Below, in pieces: positions 46,083 through 58,200 of a stretch of 64,000 bases of DNA. The translations under genes were made by a program, and so were the position numbers. How positions within the stretch are numbered: position 1 is the first letter of the stretch; the number at the start of each line of letters is the position of its first letter. The DNA comes from Moringa oleifera (Eukaryota; Streptophyta; Magnoliopsida; Brassicales; Moringaceae), in contig JAJFZO010000571.1 in assembly GCA_021397835.1 (NCBI GenBank), positions 1 to 64,000 of the forward strand. Direction: 5' to 3'. Under the pieces are notes generated by a model. It was not told where the DNA came from, searched no databases, and saw only the letters and a program-made list of their open reading frames with translations.

Positions 46083-49000
46083 CCAACTAATCATATTTGG
46101 AAGAAATTCTTGACTAAGTTACCAAAAAAGCATGTATTGTTGCAAGCATTGCATCATAGGTTCTATCAACAATATGCGCAGAATCTGAAACCCTAGGATG
46201 TGTATGCTTAACCATTAGAGCATTCCCATTTCAAACTGATTTAACGATATCCTACACCACCCAAGAGTCAGTTTCCTTTTCAGGAATTTTTTTTTTAACC
46301 AAAGAGAATTAACCATGGGCAACAAATTCCTGGAACTTGGCTGATCCCAATAACTATGTGCTGTACAGTTAACACTGAAAGCCCACTAGCTTCTCATACA
46401 TTCTGCTTTCTCCAAAATCAGAAACCACTTGAATGTCTGCTTTATTAGCTTTATCTTGCTTCATTACTAAATGCAAGAGATACAAGGTAAGAAAAACTGT
46501 GTGTTTGAAAGTAGAAATTAATAAAGATATTGCTTCTCTGGTTGCTTTCTGTTGCTTTGAAAGAAGTAGCAGGATGACCCACATAACATGGTATGGCCTG
46601 ATACAGTAAAATCTACTAAAATATGCTAGTATCTCTTATTGTTCTTTGTTTAACTTTTCCAATAGGAATGCTAAGCCATGAAAGCCTAGGACAGGATAAG
46701 CTGATGCCATGGATCTTTAGATTCCAATGCATTGTAGTAAATGTTGGAACTAACATATCTTACTTGAAAACAGGATGCTGCTAACATATATGGCATCAAC
46801 AAGGACACTGTCAAGTTGATAATGTGTAAACGAAGAACCCACTCTTAACATATGCATTTAGGCAACACAAAATGAACATCTAAAACAGATGAAGGAAATT
46901 ATCCAAAAAAATGTAGAACTATCAGAGAAAGAAAGGACTTATGAAGCACTTTGTTTGTAATGAACTATGATGTATCACAGAGTAAGCCTAAAACTATAAA
47001 AGATTTGTAAAAACTGCATAAATTTAAAAAAAAAAAAGAAATCAAAAAGTTGAAAAATGAAATGAACCATTGTCCTCTCATAATGCACACCTTTTGCTTT
47101 GTTTGTTGTTCATTATTTTTAACATCCTTTAACTCCTGCATAGCATCAAAATACATGTTAATAACTCTGAGAGAGAGAGGGAATATGAGAAGTATGGATG
47201 GTACATGAGCACTGTTATAAGGATCACATACTGTCTCTAGCTGGTGGAAAAGGTTCTGATAATCAGAGGCCTCTTGTCGAGATTTGCGTAAGTCCTCCTC
47301 CAATGCTGCAACTTTTGCACGTAATGACATGACTTCCTCCTAGGTTAAGTTGACATCGGGTGTTAAAAGAGGAAAACATTAAAAGTTTATGATGCATGTA
47401 AGCAAAGGAATATATGAAAGAACTGCATGGCAAAATATTTCCATCTAAAACTTCATTAAGTTTGATAACATGCAGCAACGAACTCATTGTCCTTTTTTAT
47501 TCCACAAATTTTCAAGGTTCAAGGAAATTATTTACCCAAAAATGCAAAAGAAATTTAACCCAAAGGGAAAGGTCATCACAAACCATACCTCTGATGAAGA
47601 GTGACCATCATTCCGGGCCTGCTCTTTATGCCTACCATCCTACAAAATAAATGCATAAATAGTTGTCATATCGCATCTTTTGGCTGCTAATATTGCACAA
47701 GGTAAGGGAAAAATGCAGGGAAAGAAAAACCTTTTTAAGGTTTCTCGCCTTGCCTCTGTTTGGTTCAAAATACTGGAGCCAAAGAAAGAGAAAGAAAATG
47801 AAAATTTTTACACATTCGTATATTTAGAGCACACTTAATTAACTTCCAAGATAAAGCCAAATTCAAAGTGAAACATCGTGGGGATGAGTATTGTCAGTGT
47901 AACTTCTCATATTATCCCTTCTCAACTTTTCCTTCATATTATACCTTGATGAAGAGATAATAAACTGGAAGAATCTTCCTTCTTCACTCTGCTTCGTCCC
48001 TTCTTTAATTACCACACTTTTCCCCTTACTACTGATGAATTATCACTTCTACACCTTGAAGTTTGCCAGATCACGAGCAAAATTCATCATTCAATTCCAT
48101 GAAAACTCTGAAGAAAGCAGTTTATTTTCAGAATGCAACATGATCATAAACACATCAAACAACAACCGACCTAACTTCCATATCTCATATTACTTCCTTC
48201 TTCCTTCTTCAAAGATCTCCCCTAACCCCACTGCTTCCATTTACCAGATGAAGTCATAATGAAGAGCCATTATACTTTAGTGTCGTTGTTCTAGTACACC
48301 ACAAGACAAGCCCATATTTTGCTGATCACTTGTTGCATTGCTTTGTTGCTCAGGCAATTTGTTTATGATTTTCTCCCTTCTTAAGTTGTTTGACACTGGA
48401 TTATCTTCAGATCTCTTCGGTAGCAGATAGAAAGTTTGGTTGGAGACTTTCAATTAGAACATGCAGAGTTTCTGGGATACCAACTCTATTTCTATCATGT
48501 GAACCATTAGGTTAAAAGAGAGCTGATGTGATTGAGACAGATTCTTTAAGAATCCTAGATGCATGTTTTCGATCTCCATGCAGTTCTTGTTTTAATTTTC
48601 AACATTCTACTTGTACACTTACTGTGTGCTTGGATCACACTTTGTTTTGCCATTGTCTTCAACGGACTTTGTTATTTGTTAGAGAAGAACCATTAAATGT
48701 AATTTATTTAATTTCTGAACACATATGACCAACATGTTGGTCAATAACAATACAAAAATGTCGGGAAATAAAAGAAAATTTTGGCCTATAAGAGCATACC
48801 TTTTGACATGAGTTCTCAAGTTGACCGTTTGACAGTGATATTGTTGAAACTGATTGTGATTTTGTCTGATCATTACCTCTAGAACCACGACCTCTACTTG
48901 AAACAGAATGTCCCCTACCTCGACCAGGTTTTTTTCTATTTACCTCAAAACCTGCCTTGACCTCAATAGTTTCAGGAAGCTTTACCCGTCCATCACCCAC

Positions 49001-49930
49001 TGCCTGAGTCATATTTTTACCAAACCTTATTGTGAATAATTTTTATGACAAGAAATCAAAAAGGGTAGCTACAGTGAAAGTACATAAAGGAAGAAATTAG
49101 CAACAACGTCGGAAATGGTGAAATTTGCCATAAACAAAAGGAAATATTTCCTAAAACAAGAAAATGAACTTTAAGAAAGATAAAATAAGAATAGAAATAT
49201 ATGGAGGAACTGTACTGAGAGCCCAGGGCAATAGTAACAGTAAGTTCAACCTTCGAACCAGCTGTCTGGACATGTTCAAAAACAGCTGAGTTATCATCTT
49301 CAAGTTTCTGCCGCTTCTGAGTATTAGCTTGAATAAGAAACTCCCCTCCATTCTGGCATTAATGGCAAAAAATAAAAATAAAAATAAAAAAGTGCTATAA
49401 GAACACTAAAGGATTTCTTTCTTGGCAGAAATGTATACCTAAAAGTGGTGGAATTAAGATAAGATCAAAAAAGTTCAGGTAATATTAGAACCATTGAACT
49501 ATACAATCATAACTCCACTGGCACAATCCTCAACTAGCACACTTAAGTGGACCAATTTAACATTCTTACAACATTCACACAGAAATTCAACAATACATTC
49601 AGACTCCATAAACACGAATGACATGCCCACATTTGCTATTGCAGGTTCGCACAAGCACGTGTATACATCAATAGAGTGAAGGGTTACCTCATCGTCAGAA
49701 TCACTAGAAGTAGAGGATTCCGGCAACTCCTCAGTGACTGCTACGAATTTAGGGGTGGAAGAAGGTGCAGCCCGAACGGGTGGCTGCGGCTGTTGCTGCT
49801 GTGCAGGCGCAGCCACGGAGGAGGCCTTGCCGACCATGCGTGCTTCGAGCTTGGCGATTTTGTCTGGCAGGGAATGGTCCGATTGATTCGAAGAATTGGA
49901 GGAGAAATGCACAAGCATATCATCCGACAT
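39345..49930 (-). CDS. TSL: Tousled-like serine/threonine protein kinase
   Basis: Sixteen exons, complement of 49,688-49,930; 49,251-49,352; 48,800-49,003; 47,589-47,639; 47,232-47,339; 47,091-47,135; 45,171-45,283; 43,904-43,970; 43,297-43,363; 42,027-42,124; 41,716-41,895; 41,401-41,611; 40,993-41,257; 40,063-40,117; 39,714-39,875; 39,345-39,440. All borders are GT..AG and all phases agree, giving 688 residues, the size I recall for Arabidopsis TSL. Order: start [18 protein letters not shown], short Gln-rich tract, nuclear-looking Arg/Gly-rich basic stretch (about 138-155), coiled coils (200-400), kinase domain from about 410 ([43 protein letters not shown]). The HYD in place of HRD is normal for this family. 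Tousled kinases are nuclear and act in chromatin assembly/replication (Asf1 phosphorylation) and plant organ development. The least certain border is the exon-2 donor at 49,250. Confidence 0.93.
42798..42830. repeat. T15-G18 homopolymer pair in a kinase intron
   Basis: Fifteen T followed directly by eighteen G, inside the intron between the exons at 43,297 and 42,124. Long G runs are rare in plant introns and are a common site of sequencing or assembly error. Confidence 0.9.
43779..43842. repeat. (TA)n(GA)n microsatellite
   Basis: A compound dinucleotide repeat in a Tousled-gene intron, about 36 bp of TA followed by about 28 bp of GA. Confidence 0.9.
46046..46078. repeat. (GA)n microsatellite
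   Basis: About 16 GA units in the 1.8-kb intron between the exons at 47,091 and 45,283. Confidence 0.9.
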
Positions 49931-49974
49931 TGGCCCAGATATGCCTGACTGCTCAGATAAAAACCTTGGTCAGA

Positions 49975-50358
49975 TCATGCAGGGAGGTGCAGGATTGTGA
50001 GAATAGAATTGGGTTGTTTTCTAATTTTTAGATAAACTCTAAAATGCTGTTGTTTTGACGAGAGAAATGGTTTTTCTTTTCTGAGTATGTAATTGGCTCC
50101 GTATGGTACACTGTTAGTATGATCAGAGGAGGATATAGGGGAAACAGCAGGAGAAGAAGATAAAGAAAGAAGGGGAAAGGGGGCCAAAGATTGGGAAACA
50201 AAGATAAAGAGAGAATTAGGGTTTTGAAATGGGTAAAGAAATGAAGAATGAAAGGAGGGAAGAGACTGAATAGTTGAGGAGAAGAAGCAAACTGGAGCTG
50301 GCTTTGATGAGCAATTGGGAGGTTCCTCTATGTTGCGTAAAAGAGGTTCAAGTTTCAA
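49975..50358 (-). other. Open frame in the presumed Tousled leader
   Basis: A 127-codon minus-strand frame ends 45 bp before the kinase start codon and is out of frame with it. It is Ser/Pro/Phe-rich because the DNA is CT-rich, as in many plant 5' untranslated regions. It could act as an upstream open reading frame if transcribed unspliced, but its composition argues against a conserved protein. A 5' leader intron is also possible. Confidence 0.3.
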
Positions 50359-50399
50359 CGGATCTCGCTGTTTGAGCGTGATTTACTGCTGGGCAGGTT

Positions 50400-51325
50400 A
50401 CATGGTAAAACATTGGACCTTGGACTAAGATGGAGAAGACTGTGAGAGAAAACAACACTCAAAGAGGCGAAATGAGAAAGACTTGGAGATGCAGAACAGT
50501 GTCCAGCAAAGATATCCTCTTAATGTAAAAGCTTTGACTTATTTGGATTTTTTACCTTTCATTTCCAGCATTCAACAACTTGCCATAAAAGCTGGTAAGA
50601 TATGTTATTTACATCTTCTTTTCCTACATTTAGCATATTATTTTATTAAATTAATTACACATATATTTTACAAAATATGTATTTTTTAAAAAATATATAA
50701 CATATTAAATATTAATAAAACAAATCATAAGAAAATAATTGTTTTTTAAATTTAATATACATTGATTTTTTAAAAAAGAAAAAAAATGGTTTTATAATTT
50801 GATATTTTACTTGGAAAAAAATAAGGTCAAAATCAAATTTAACTTTTTAATTATTTTTTTTAAATTAAAACATCAATAATTTATATATTTTAATTTTAAT
50901 TTATCAAAATAATATAATATATTTATGACATTCGATGGTTTATTAAAAACAAGTAAATATCTTAAAATGGTAAATAAAAATGATTGAAAAACAGTAAGAA
51001 GATTGTAGATCAATTTTGTTCTAGATTGGGATATCTTATATGAAAAAAGGCTTTGATCGAATGTTACTTAGATGTGTCGACACAAAAAAAAATTACATAA
51101 GAAAATTTGTGGTACATATGCAAATGATCACATGATGATGAAGTTGATAATACAAGCCGATACTACTAGTTAACAATGAAAAAAGATTGTATCTAGGGTG
51201 TCTATATATATCATAAATGTAAAGTCTATAAAGATAAGATTCATACTTCTTCGTCTCTCTTGCATATGATGAATTCCTCATAAGATATAGAGATTTAACG
51301 TGATTAGATCGATCATTTCAAAATC
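50400..51325. other. Spacer upstream of the kinase gene
   Basis: AT-rich DNA with no supported gene. The first 200 bp may be the kinase promoter. Confidence 0.45.
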
Positions 51326-52800
51326 TTTCAATCAACATAAATTTATCTTAGTGTTTGTAGATTATTTTACCAAATAAACAAAAGTTAGGTCATTTACTAA
51401 TCTGGTAATAGCAATGGTTAACAAATTGTTGAAGAATGAGACAATATATGCTGATATAGACTACTAGAAAGAATCATTTGATAATACTGCAAATTTGAAT
51501 AACAAATAAATGGAAGAAATGTGTGCAGAATTTAAGATACAATATCATACCTCAGTAGCTTATCAATCGAAAATGAATGATGCAATCAAAGTGGCCAACA
51601 AAATAAAAAATAATAATCAGGAAGATGACATTAACATATAAAGATTGTCATAAAAGTGATACCTTTAGCTTTATTGGCTAATAGAACAACTATCAAAACA
51701 TTTACTAGGACAACACAATATTCTTTGATGCATGGAATAGAGGTAATATTTCTATTAAAAATAGAGATCCCTTCATTAAGAGTGATAAAAGAAGCCCAAC
51801 TCGATGAATCTAAATAAATAAAATCTCAACATGTACAACTTAACTTGTTTGAAGAAAAGCGATTAAAAGTGTTAAGCCATGGGTAATTATATCATAAAAG
51901 AATGAAAAGGGCTTACAATAAAAATATGCATCCTAAAAATCTTAAAGAGGGAGATTTAGTGCTAAAAAAAATTCTTGAAAATGACTCTAGTCCTAAGAAA
52001 AATGGACACCCAATTAAGAAGGGCCTTATGTAGTTAAAAAACCCTTCTTTGGAAGAGCATTACATTAATCAAGATGGATGATCCTGATCTTTCAAATCTT
52101 GTTAACTCATGTGTCGTGAAAAAAATACTAAGCATAAGGGATAAACTAAAAACCGAAAAAGTAGCTAAAAAAAATCAATCAAAATTGTAAACCTAAATAG
52201 GCAATCTGATTAAAGCATAATTTGATTAATAAAAGGTAGTATGTCCGACCGAAGAAGAAAACATCGACCTAGTAAAGGAAAAAGGGTAGTTTAGAAAATA
52301 GATGTTAGATTCTAGTGAAGGAAAAATGTATTTGAATCATTTTTTTCTCATTATTGAAGATACGATCATGAATTAGAGGTATTTATCATCGAGAACGCCT
52401 TAAATGCAAGCAAGTTAGAAAACTTCATAGCAAGGAGAGCCCCAACTTTTAAGAAGAAGAAAGAGGCTAATTTCATCAACCACTCAATTTTCAAAAGGCC
52501 GCAAACCACTTTCACGACCCACTATTATTCTATTCAAATCTAAGATACAGTCATAGAGGTCCACCTTCTGATGCTTCCACCATTGACGTAGACAAAAACC
52601 ATTTTCAAGAATCCACCCCCAACAAGGCTAATGTTAAGTTTCTTTAAAAATTTTGTTCCATTATTAGACCTCTTTTAAGCACTTTTTTCTAGAGTCTACT
52701 AAAGGCAACGTAAAAAATGTTGTTCTTTAAACTAGAAGGTGACAATGGCACTTTTGTTATCCTACTTTTCAATAATGGTAAAATTTAGGTATCAACAACG
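51326..52800 (+). mobile_element. Dead Ty3/gypsy-type integrase fragment
   Basis: The plus strand, in shifting frames, reads the start of an integrase core (HKFILVFVDYFTK near 51,340), then DNAANLNNKQMEEMCAEF and SVAYQSKMNDAIKVANK near 51,490-51,600. Further on come the usual gypsy C-terminal signals (RMKRAYNKNMHPKNLKEGDL near 51,900-51,960, GPYVVKKPFFGRAL near 52,020-52,062). Many stops and indels are present, and the catalytic glutamate position appears as lysine. No protease, reverse transcriptase or LTR was found beside it. The stretch at 52,150-52,800 may be the element's 3' tail. Confidence 0.7.
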
Positions 52801-55297
52801 TGATATAGAAGCCAAAATTAAAGATATATGTTAGTTAATACTATATTGTACAAACTAAAGATACATTCAACTAAGAATTTGCATGAATTTCCAACGTTAT
52901 TGATTGTCAAACCCACTTCATGGCACACTTATCAAAAGTCAAAGAAAAACCCTTCATGATCACTCCATGAACTTAACACAAAACACTTTTCTAATAGTTT
53001 TGAGAAAACTCAAGCAATCAGTTATACATAAATAGTCACACATGCAAAGTTAAACTAACATATTCATTCAATTACTATATCTGTTTAGTAAGTCATTATG
53101 TCTTTTCAATAAGTTAATATATTTGATTAATATATTACTATATCTATTTAATAAGTCTGTTTAATATATACCTTTACTCATTTAATAAGCCATTATATTT
53201 ACTTAATAAGTCACTATTAATAAATTGCTAAAATCAAACACTTAGTAATTATGTCAAACTAAATACATATCACACAAAGTGATTATTGAAATAAATAATA
53301 AAAATATGACCGTATTGATAAAAAAATTATAAAAATATTTCAATTCAATTTAAAAATCAATAATTTATATTAAAATAAAATTAATACATTAAATGGACTA
53401 AATTATAAGACAATTGATTTTGTAAATAGAATTTAAATTAAATCAACGTAAAATAAGAAAATAAATTAATCAAAAATAAATCTATCAATCAATAAAAAAT
53501 TAACACAATATAAAAAATATAATTACAAATCAAGATAAGGAAACAAATCAAAACACTTACAACATAACAAATTTGAATATCCCTTACTTTTTTTTAACTA
53601 GATTTCTTAATATTCTTTTTATCTTTACACATGCACATCCTAATTTATTCTTATTTAACAATTTAATTATTATTTATTCATTAATTAATGAAAGTGTTAC
53701 ATCTTAAATTCTGTTTTCACATCTTTTTTCTTAAAAAAATAAGAAAACTATAAACTACAAACTTCGTTCGAATATATCCCCAATAATTACTTACTGTTTC
53801 AAATCATACACCAGACAAAAAATAAATGCAAATTAATGATTTTTTTCTTTGTTTATTTTTATATTCTCTTTCTATTTGGTTTTTTTTTTCAAAGGAAAAA
53901 AGATAATGGCTAAAAAATAAAAGAAATTTGTCAATAGTAAACTCATATCCGTACTAATTACGAAGTGAATACATTATATTAGAGATAATTTATGAGTTTA
54001 CTCATATTCAAAATTTAAATTTTTTTCTTTTGATATATGTTTATCCCTAAATTCTTTTAAATAAAGAGAGAAAATTATGATGAATCAACAAATAAACAAG
54101 CGTTTAGTAGCATTACGAAAATCAAGCAACTTGTGATTACTCAAACAAAAATAATAAATAAGATTTGATTACCATAAACTTGTGATTAGGTAAAGTAAAT
54201 GCTAGACAACACAATTAAAAAATATATTATCTAATTAAAATGTATGAATAAAAATTTAATCGTTGTACCATATATCTTTTTTTATGTAATAAAAACTAAT
54301 ACACACCGAATGAACCAATTATAATTTCCACAAAGGAGATGAGAGAAAAAAATCGATCGATAATGAGACTAATGATGATTAGGTGCACTATATTAGTTGA
54401 TAAGATAACAATTGAGTATGAATTTCATGTATATGGGTTATAAAATTAACAACTTCTTCAACAACAAAGAAATCGAAATAAATAAATAAATAAATAAACA
54501 AACGATGAAAAAAAAAGATAAATTTAAATTGACGACAAAAAAAAGGAAGCAAAGTAAATTCCAGTTAACGATGAGAAAAAAAAACCGATCAACAAAAATA
54601 AAAATGTCGAATAAAAACTTCAATTTCAAATGAAAGTAAAAAATCAAATTTTAAAATTAAAATCTATCCATATAACTATTGAATAAAGAGATACAAGAAA
54701 CCATTAGTTGTTGCATTTATATTAAATGGCCTACATTATGAGCGTTAGTAGAAGACACCTACAATAATTTTCAAATTATTTAAAGATTATATCATATATA
54801 TTTTTTTCATTAGATTGAAAACAATTAAATAAATAATTTTAAATATTTTTATGAATTCAAATTGTCAAAAGGTTTTTAAACAAAAAATTATTTTTTAAAA
54901 ATTATCTTATATTTTAAAAAACAAAAGTAAAAACATTTTTAACTAACTAATTTTAATTATTTCACAAATATCCCCGAGTAGCAAGTACTAGACCTAGGAC
55001 CGTCCAAAAGCAGATATAGTAGGTCACAGCATCAAGAAAGACTTGGCCATTGACGGAAAACTGAACCATTAATAAATTTCACTGATCCCCAGTTTCAGTA
55101 GATATCGTACAACCCATAACCTCACGTCTTCATTTGAGAGACCAATTAAAAATTGCAGGTAATCACAACTTACAAATATGGAAAGGAACCTTGCAAGATT
55201 ACAGAAGGCACGGCAGGCCCTCAAAGGAACCTGTTTAGTCATGACCTTTCCTACCATCTTCCACTGGCTTTTACAAATTCATACAGAAATATAAATC
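52801..55297. other. AT-rich spacer with degenerate short repeats
   Basis: No gene is supported. Around 53,080-53,240 a degenerate unit resembling ttaataagtcattatatct recurs several times. The last 300 bp are less AT-rich and are probably the 3' untranslated region of the zinc-knuckle gene. Confidence 0.45.
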
Positions 55298-58200
55298 CTA
55301 CCACCAATTGTAAGTCCTCCTCACCTCCTCTTCGCCATAGTTGCCAAACCTTGAAGCTGAATATTTATGACGAAAACCCTTCTTAGAAGAGTGCGAACTT
55401 GAAAAATGACGACCAGCAGACACATTGGGCATCCTATGACTACCATCAGAAGGTGTTGAAGGAGACTTGCAATACTTATTCTTGGTCTTGCGATGCATGA
55501 AATCACCAGGATCCTCTGTAATCCAGCCACCTCTATGTTCCGATTTTCTTGGTGTGATAACTTCTCTTTCTCCAATTAAGGTTTTTTCCCTTTTAGACTT
55601 GCCGCGTTCAAGAGGAGCAGACTTTAGACCGGAGTATTCTCTATGCTCTTTATGGGGTTCGAGAGTCGGTGTTGAAAATTCACGGTTCCTCTTGGCAACC
55701 TGCATAAAGGTGAAGAAAGTACTCACTACAATGTCTAAGAGAAACATCGACAGTTCCATAAGGGAAACGGAATAAAAGTGCACGGCACCATATGACTTTG
55801 AAAGCATCGACACATATTTGCAGAGAACTTACTCTAGTGGAACGCGTGCATTCACGTGCAAAATGTCCTTCTTCACCACACTTATAGCATGAACTAGGTG
55901 TACCCATGCCTGTGGTTTCCCCATGTAACCTACCACATGCCTGAGTGAACGGAGAATCCCATATTGACAAATTTACACAGTTAAAAACACGAAGCAAAGA
56001 AAAACAGTGCACAGCACCAAATGACTTGAAAGCGTCAATACATATTTGCAGAGAACTTACTCTGGTGGAACTCGTGCATTCACGTGCAAAATGTCCTTCT
56101 TCACCACACTTGTAGCATAAACTAGATGTCCCCATGTCTGTGGTTTCCCCAGTCAACCTGCTGCATGCCTGAGTCAATGAAGATTCCCATATTAATGAAT
56201 TACACGATTAACAACAGGAAAACAAATAATGAAAGTGCGCAGCACCAAATGACTTGAAAGCATCAATACATATTTGCAAAGAACTTACTCTGGTGGAACT
56301 CGTGCATTCACGTGCAAAATGCCCTTCTTCACCACAATTGTAGCATAAACCAGATGTCACCATCCCCGTGGGTTCCCCACTTAACCTGCCGCATGCCTGA
56401 GTCAACAGAGATTCCCATATTAACGAATTACACGATCAACAACAGGAAAACAAATAGTGAAAGTGCACAGTACCAAATGACTTCAAAACATCAGTACATA
56501 TTTGCATAGAACTTACTCTGGTGGAACTCATGCATTCACGTGCAAAATGTCCTGCTTGACCACACTTGTAGCATGAACTAGGTGTACCCATACCAGTGGT
56601 TTCCCCTTGTAACCTACTGCATGCCTAAGTGAATGGAGATTCCCATGTTAACAAATTACCAAAAAAAAAAAAAACAAAAAAGGCAGAGATGCAGCATCCC
56701 AAATACCTTATGATCATAAATGCAATGGAATATATAATATGACTTTCGTAAACCAGCTAAGAAAAATCCTCGTTTTTTTTTTCTTTTGTTGTCATTACAA
56801 TATGTTGTACTTAAACCTAAGATCTAGTCAACCACATCAACAAATTATATTACAACAGAAAAAAGTCTAGAACTGTTGCCTACTGATACAATTTTCAGCC
56901 AGGATCGCAATTTAAGAATCAGCTTTAGCACCAAACTGCTTATTCACAAGAATACCACAGTATGTTCTGCATATGTTAATAATTTGAGTGGCTTGAGAAA
57001 CCTAAGTAGCATGCGCGCTGAGAGACTATAGGCGCTGCATCTATAATTTCAACAGGACAAGTGGATAGAGAAGAAACATTAGATAAACAGACATGGATAA
57101 GGAGAATTGAAGCCTCCAAAAATTTCAGAGACATTGCTTTTTAAAATCAATATATTTTACAGAAATACATTTAAGAAAAGTGAAATTGAGAATTCACAAT
57201 ACATTACAATTCAAAACATGAAAGCAAGAATAAAAATTTTCGTTACATTAATAACTGTCTCATTTAGTTTTTCTTTTTTTTTTTTCATTTTCTTTTTTTT
57301 TCCGGATAGAATGTAACTTGTTATAGCTGGGATATTTACACAATTTGCTAACATTTGGTAGGAAATTGAGCATGACTTACCAAACCAGTATGACCCAACT
57401 GACCACATTTGTAGCAAGAAAGTACTCTTGGACTTGCATCAACAGAGTTAACACAACACAAGTGGCCAAAACTCTTACAGACATAGCATTGTATATCCTG
57501 TATAGCAAGTAAAAACAAGCAACCATATTTATAGACCGAGAAATTCATGTCAGTTAAAATTCAAACAATAGAAGGTTCACAATAATCAAAATTAGAGCTA
57601 TAACATAGAATTAAACTTAGGAAGTGTAGAAAAACCTTCAGATCATCATGAGAATAATCGCTCCTGCACATAAACATATCATGCCCAGAAACTCCACATC
57701 TTAAACATATGCTCCCATTCTTAGAGCCACTCTTGTGTTTGTCAGGACAGTCTTTAGCACGGTGGCCCCCTTTCTTGCAAATAAAGCAATCTTGTCCCTA
57801 CTTATGGATACACAACAATAAATATATGTCAAACACAAAATCAACTCAGTCAACTTAACAAACAGCATTGCCCCTGAGTACAATCCCTAATCTACCTTAA
57901 TTTCTTCTTCATTTTGCTCTAATACTAATTGATGTAGGACAACTAGGAAAGTAAAGAGTTAGGGTTTTAGGAAGAATAAAGAAGAAGAGAAGAACAAAGC
58001 ATGGTCTTGGGCCTTAAACGACAGAGATGTAAGATCTCAAAACACAAAATTCTCAAATTATAACCTAGAAAGTCTATCTCAAACATTAGGATGACCTTTT
58101 AAGTATTTATAGCCACCAAGTACTAACAAAATAGGAAATCTAAAATCCTAATATGAAACGAATTAAACAGAAACAAGAAATCTCGGTTCTCACAAAAACT

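Noticed and set aside
55467..55775. Plus-strand 102-codon frame
   Set aside because: Antisense to the last coding exon of the zinc-knuckle gene.
55833..56744. CRISPR-like periodic array
   Set aside because: The regular 228-bp period is exon-intron duplication in a plant gene; repeat and spacer sizes and the coding content exclude CRISPR.
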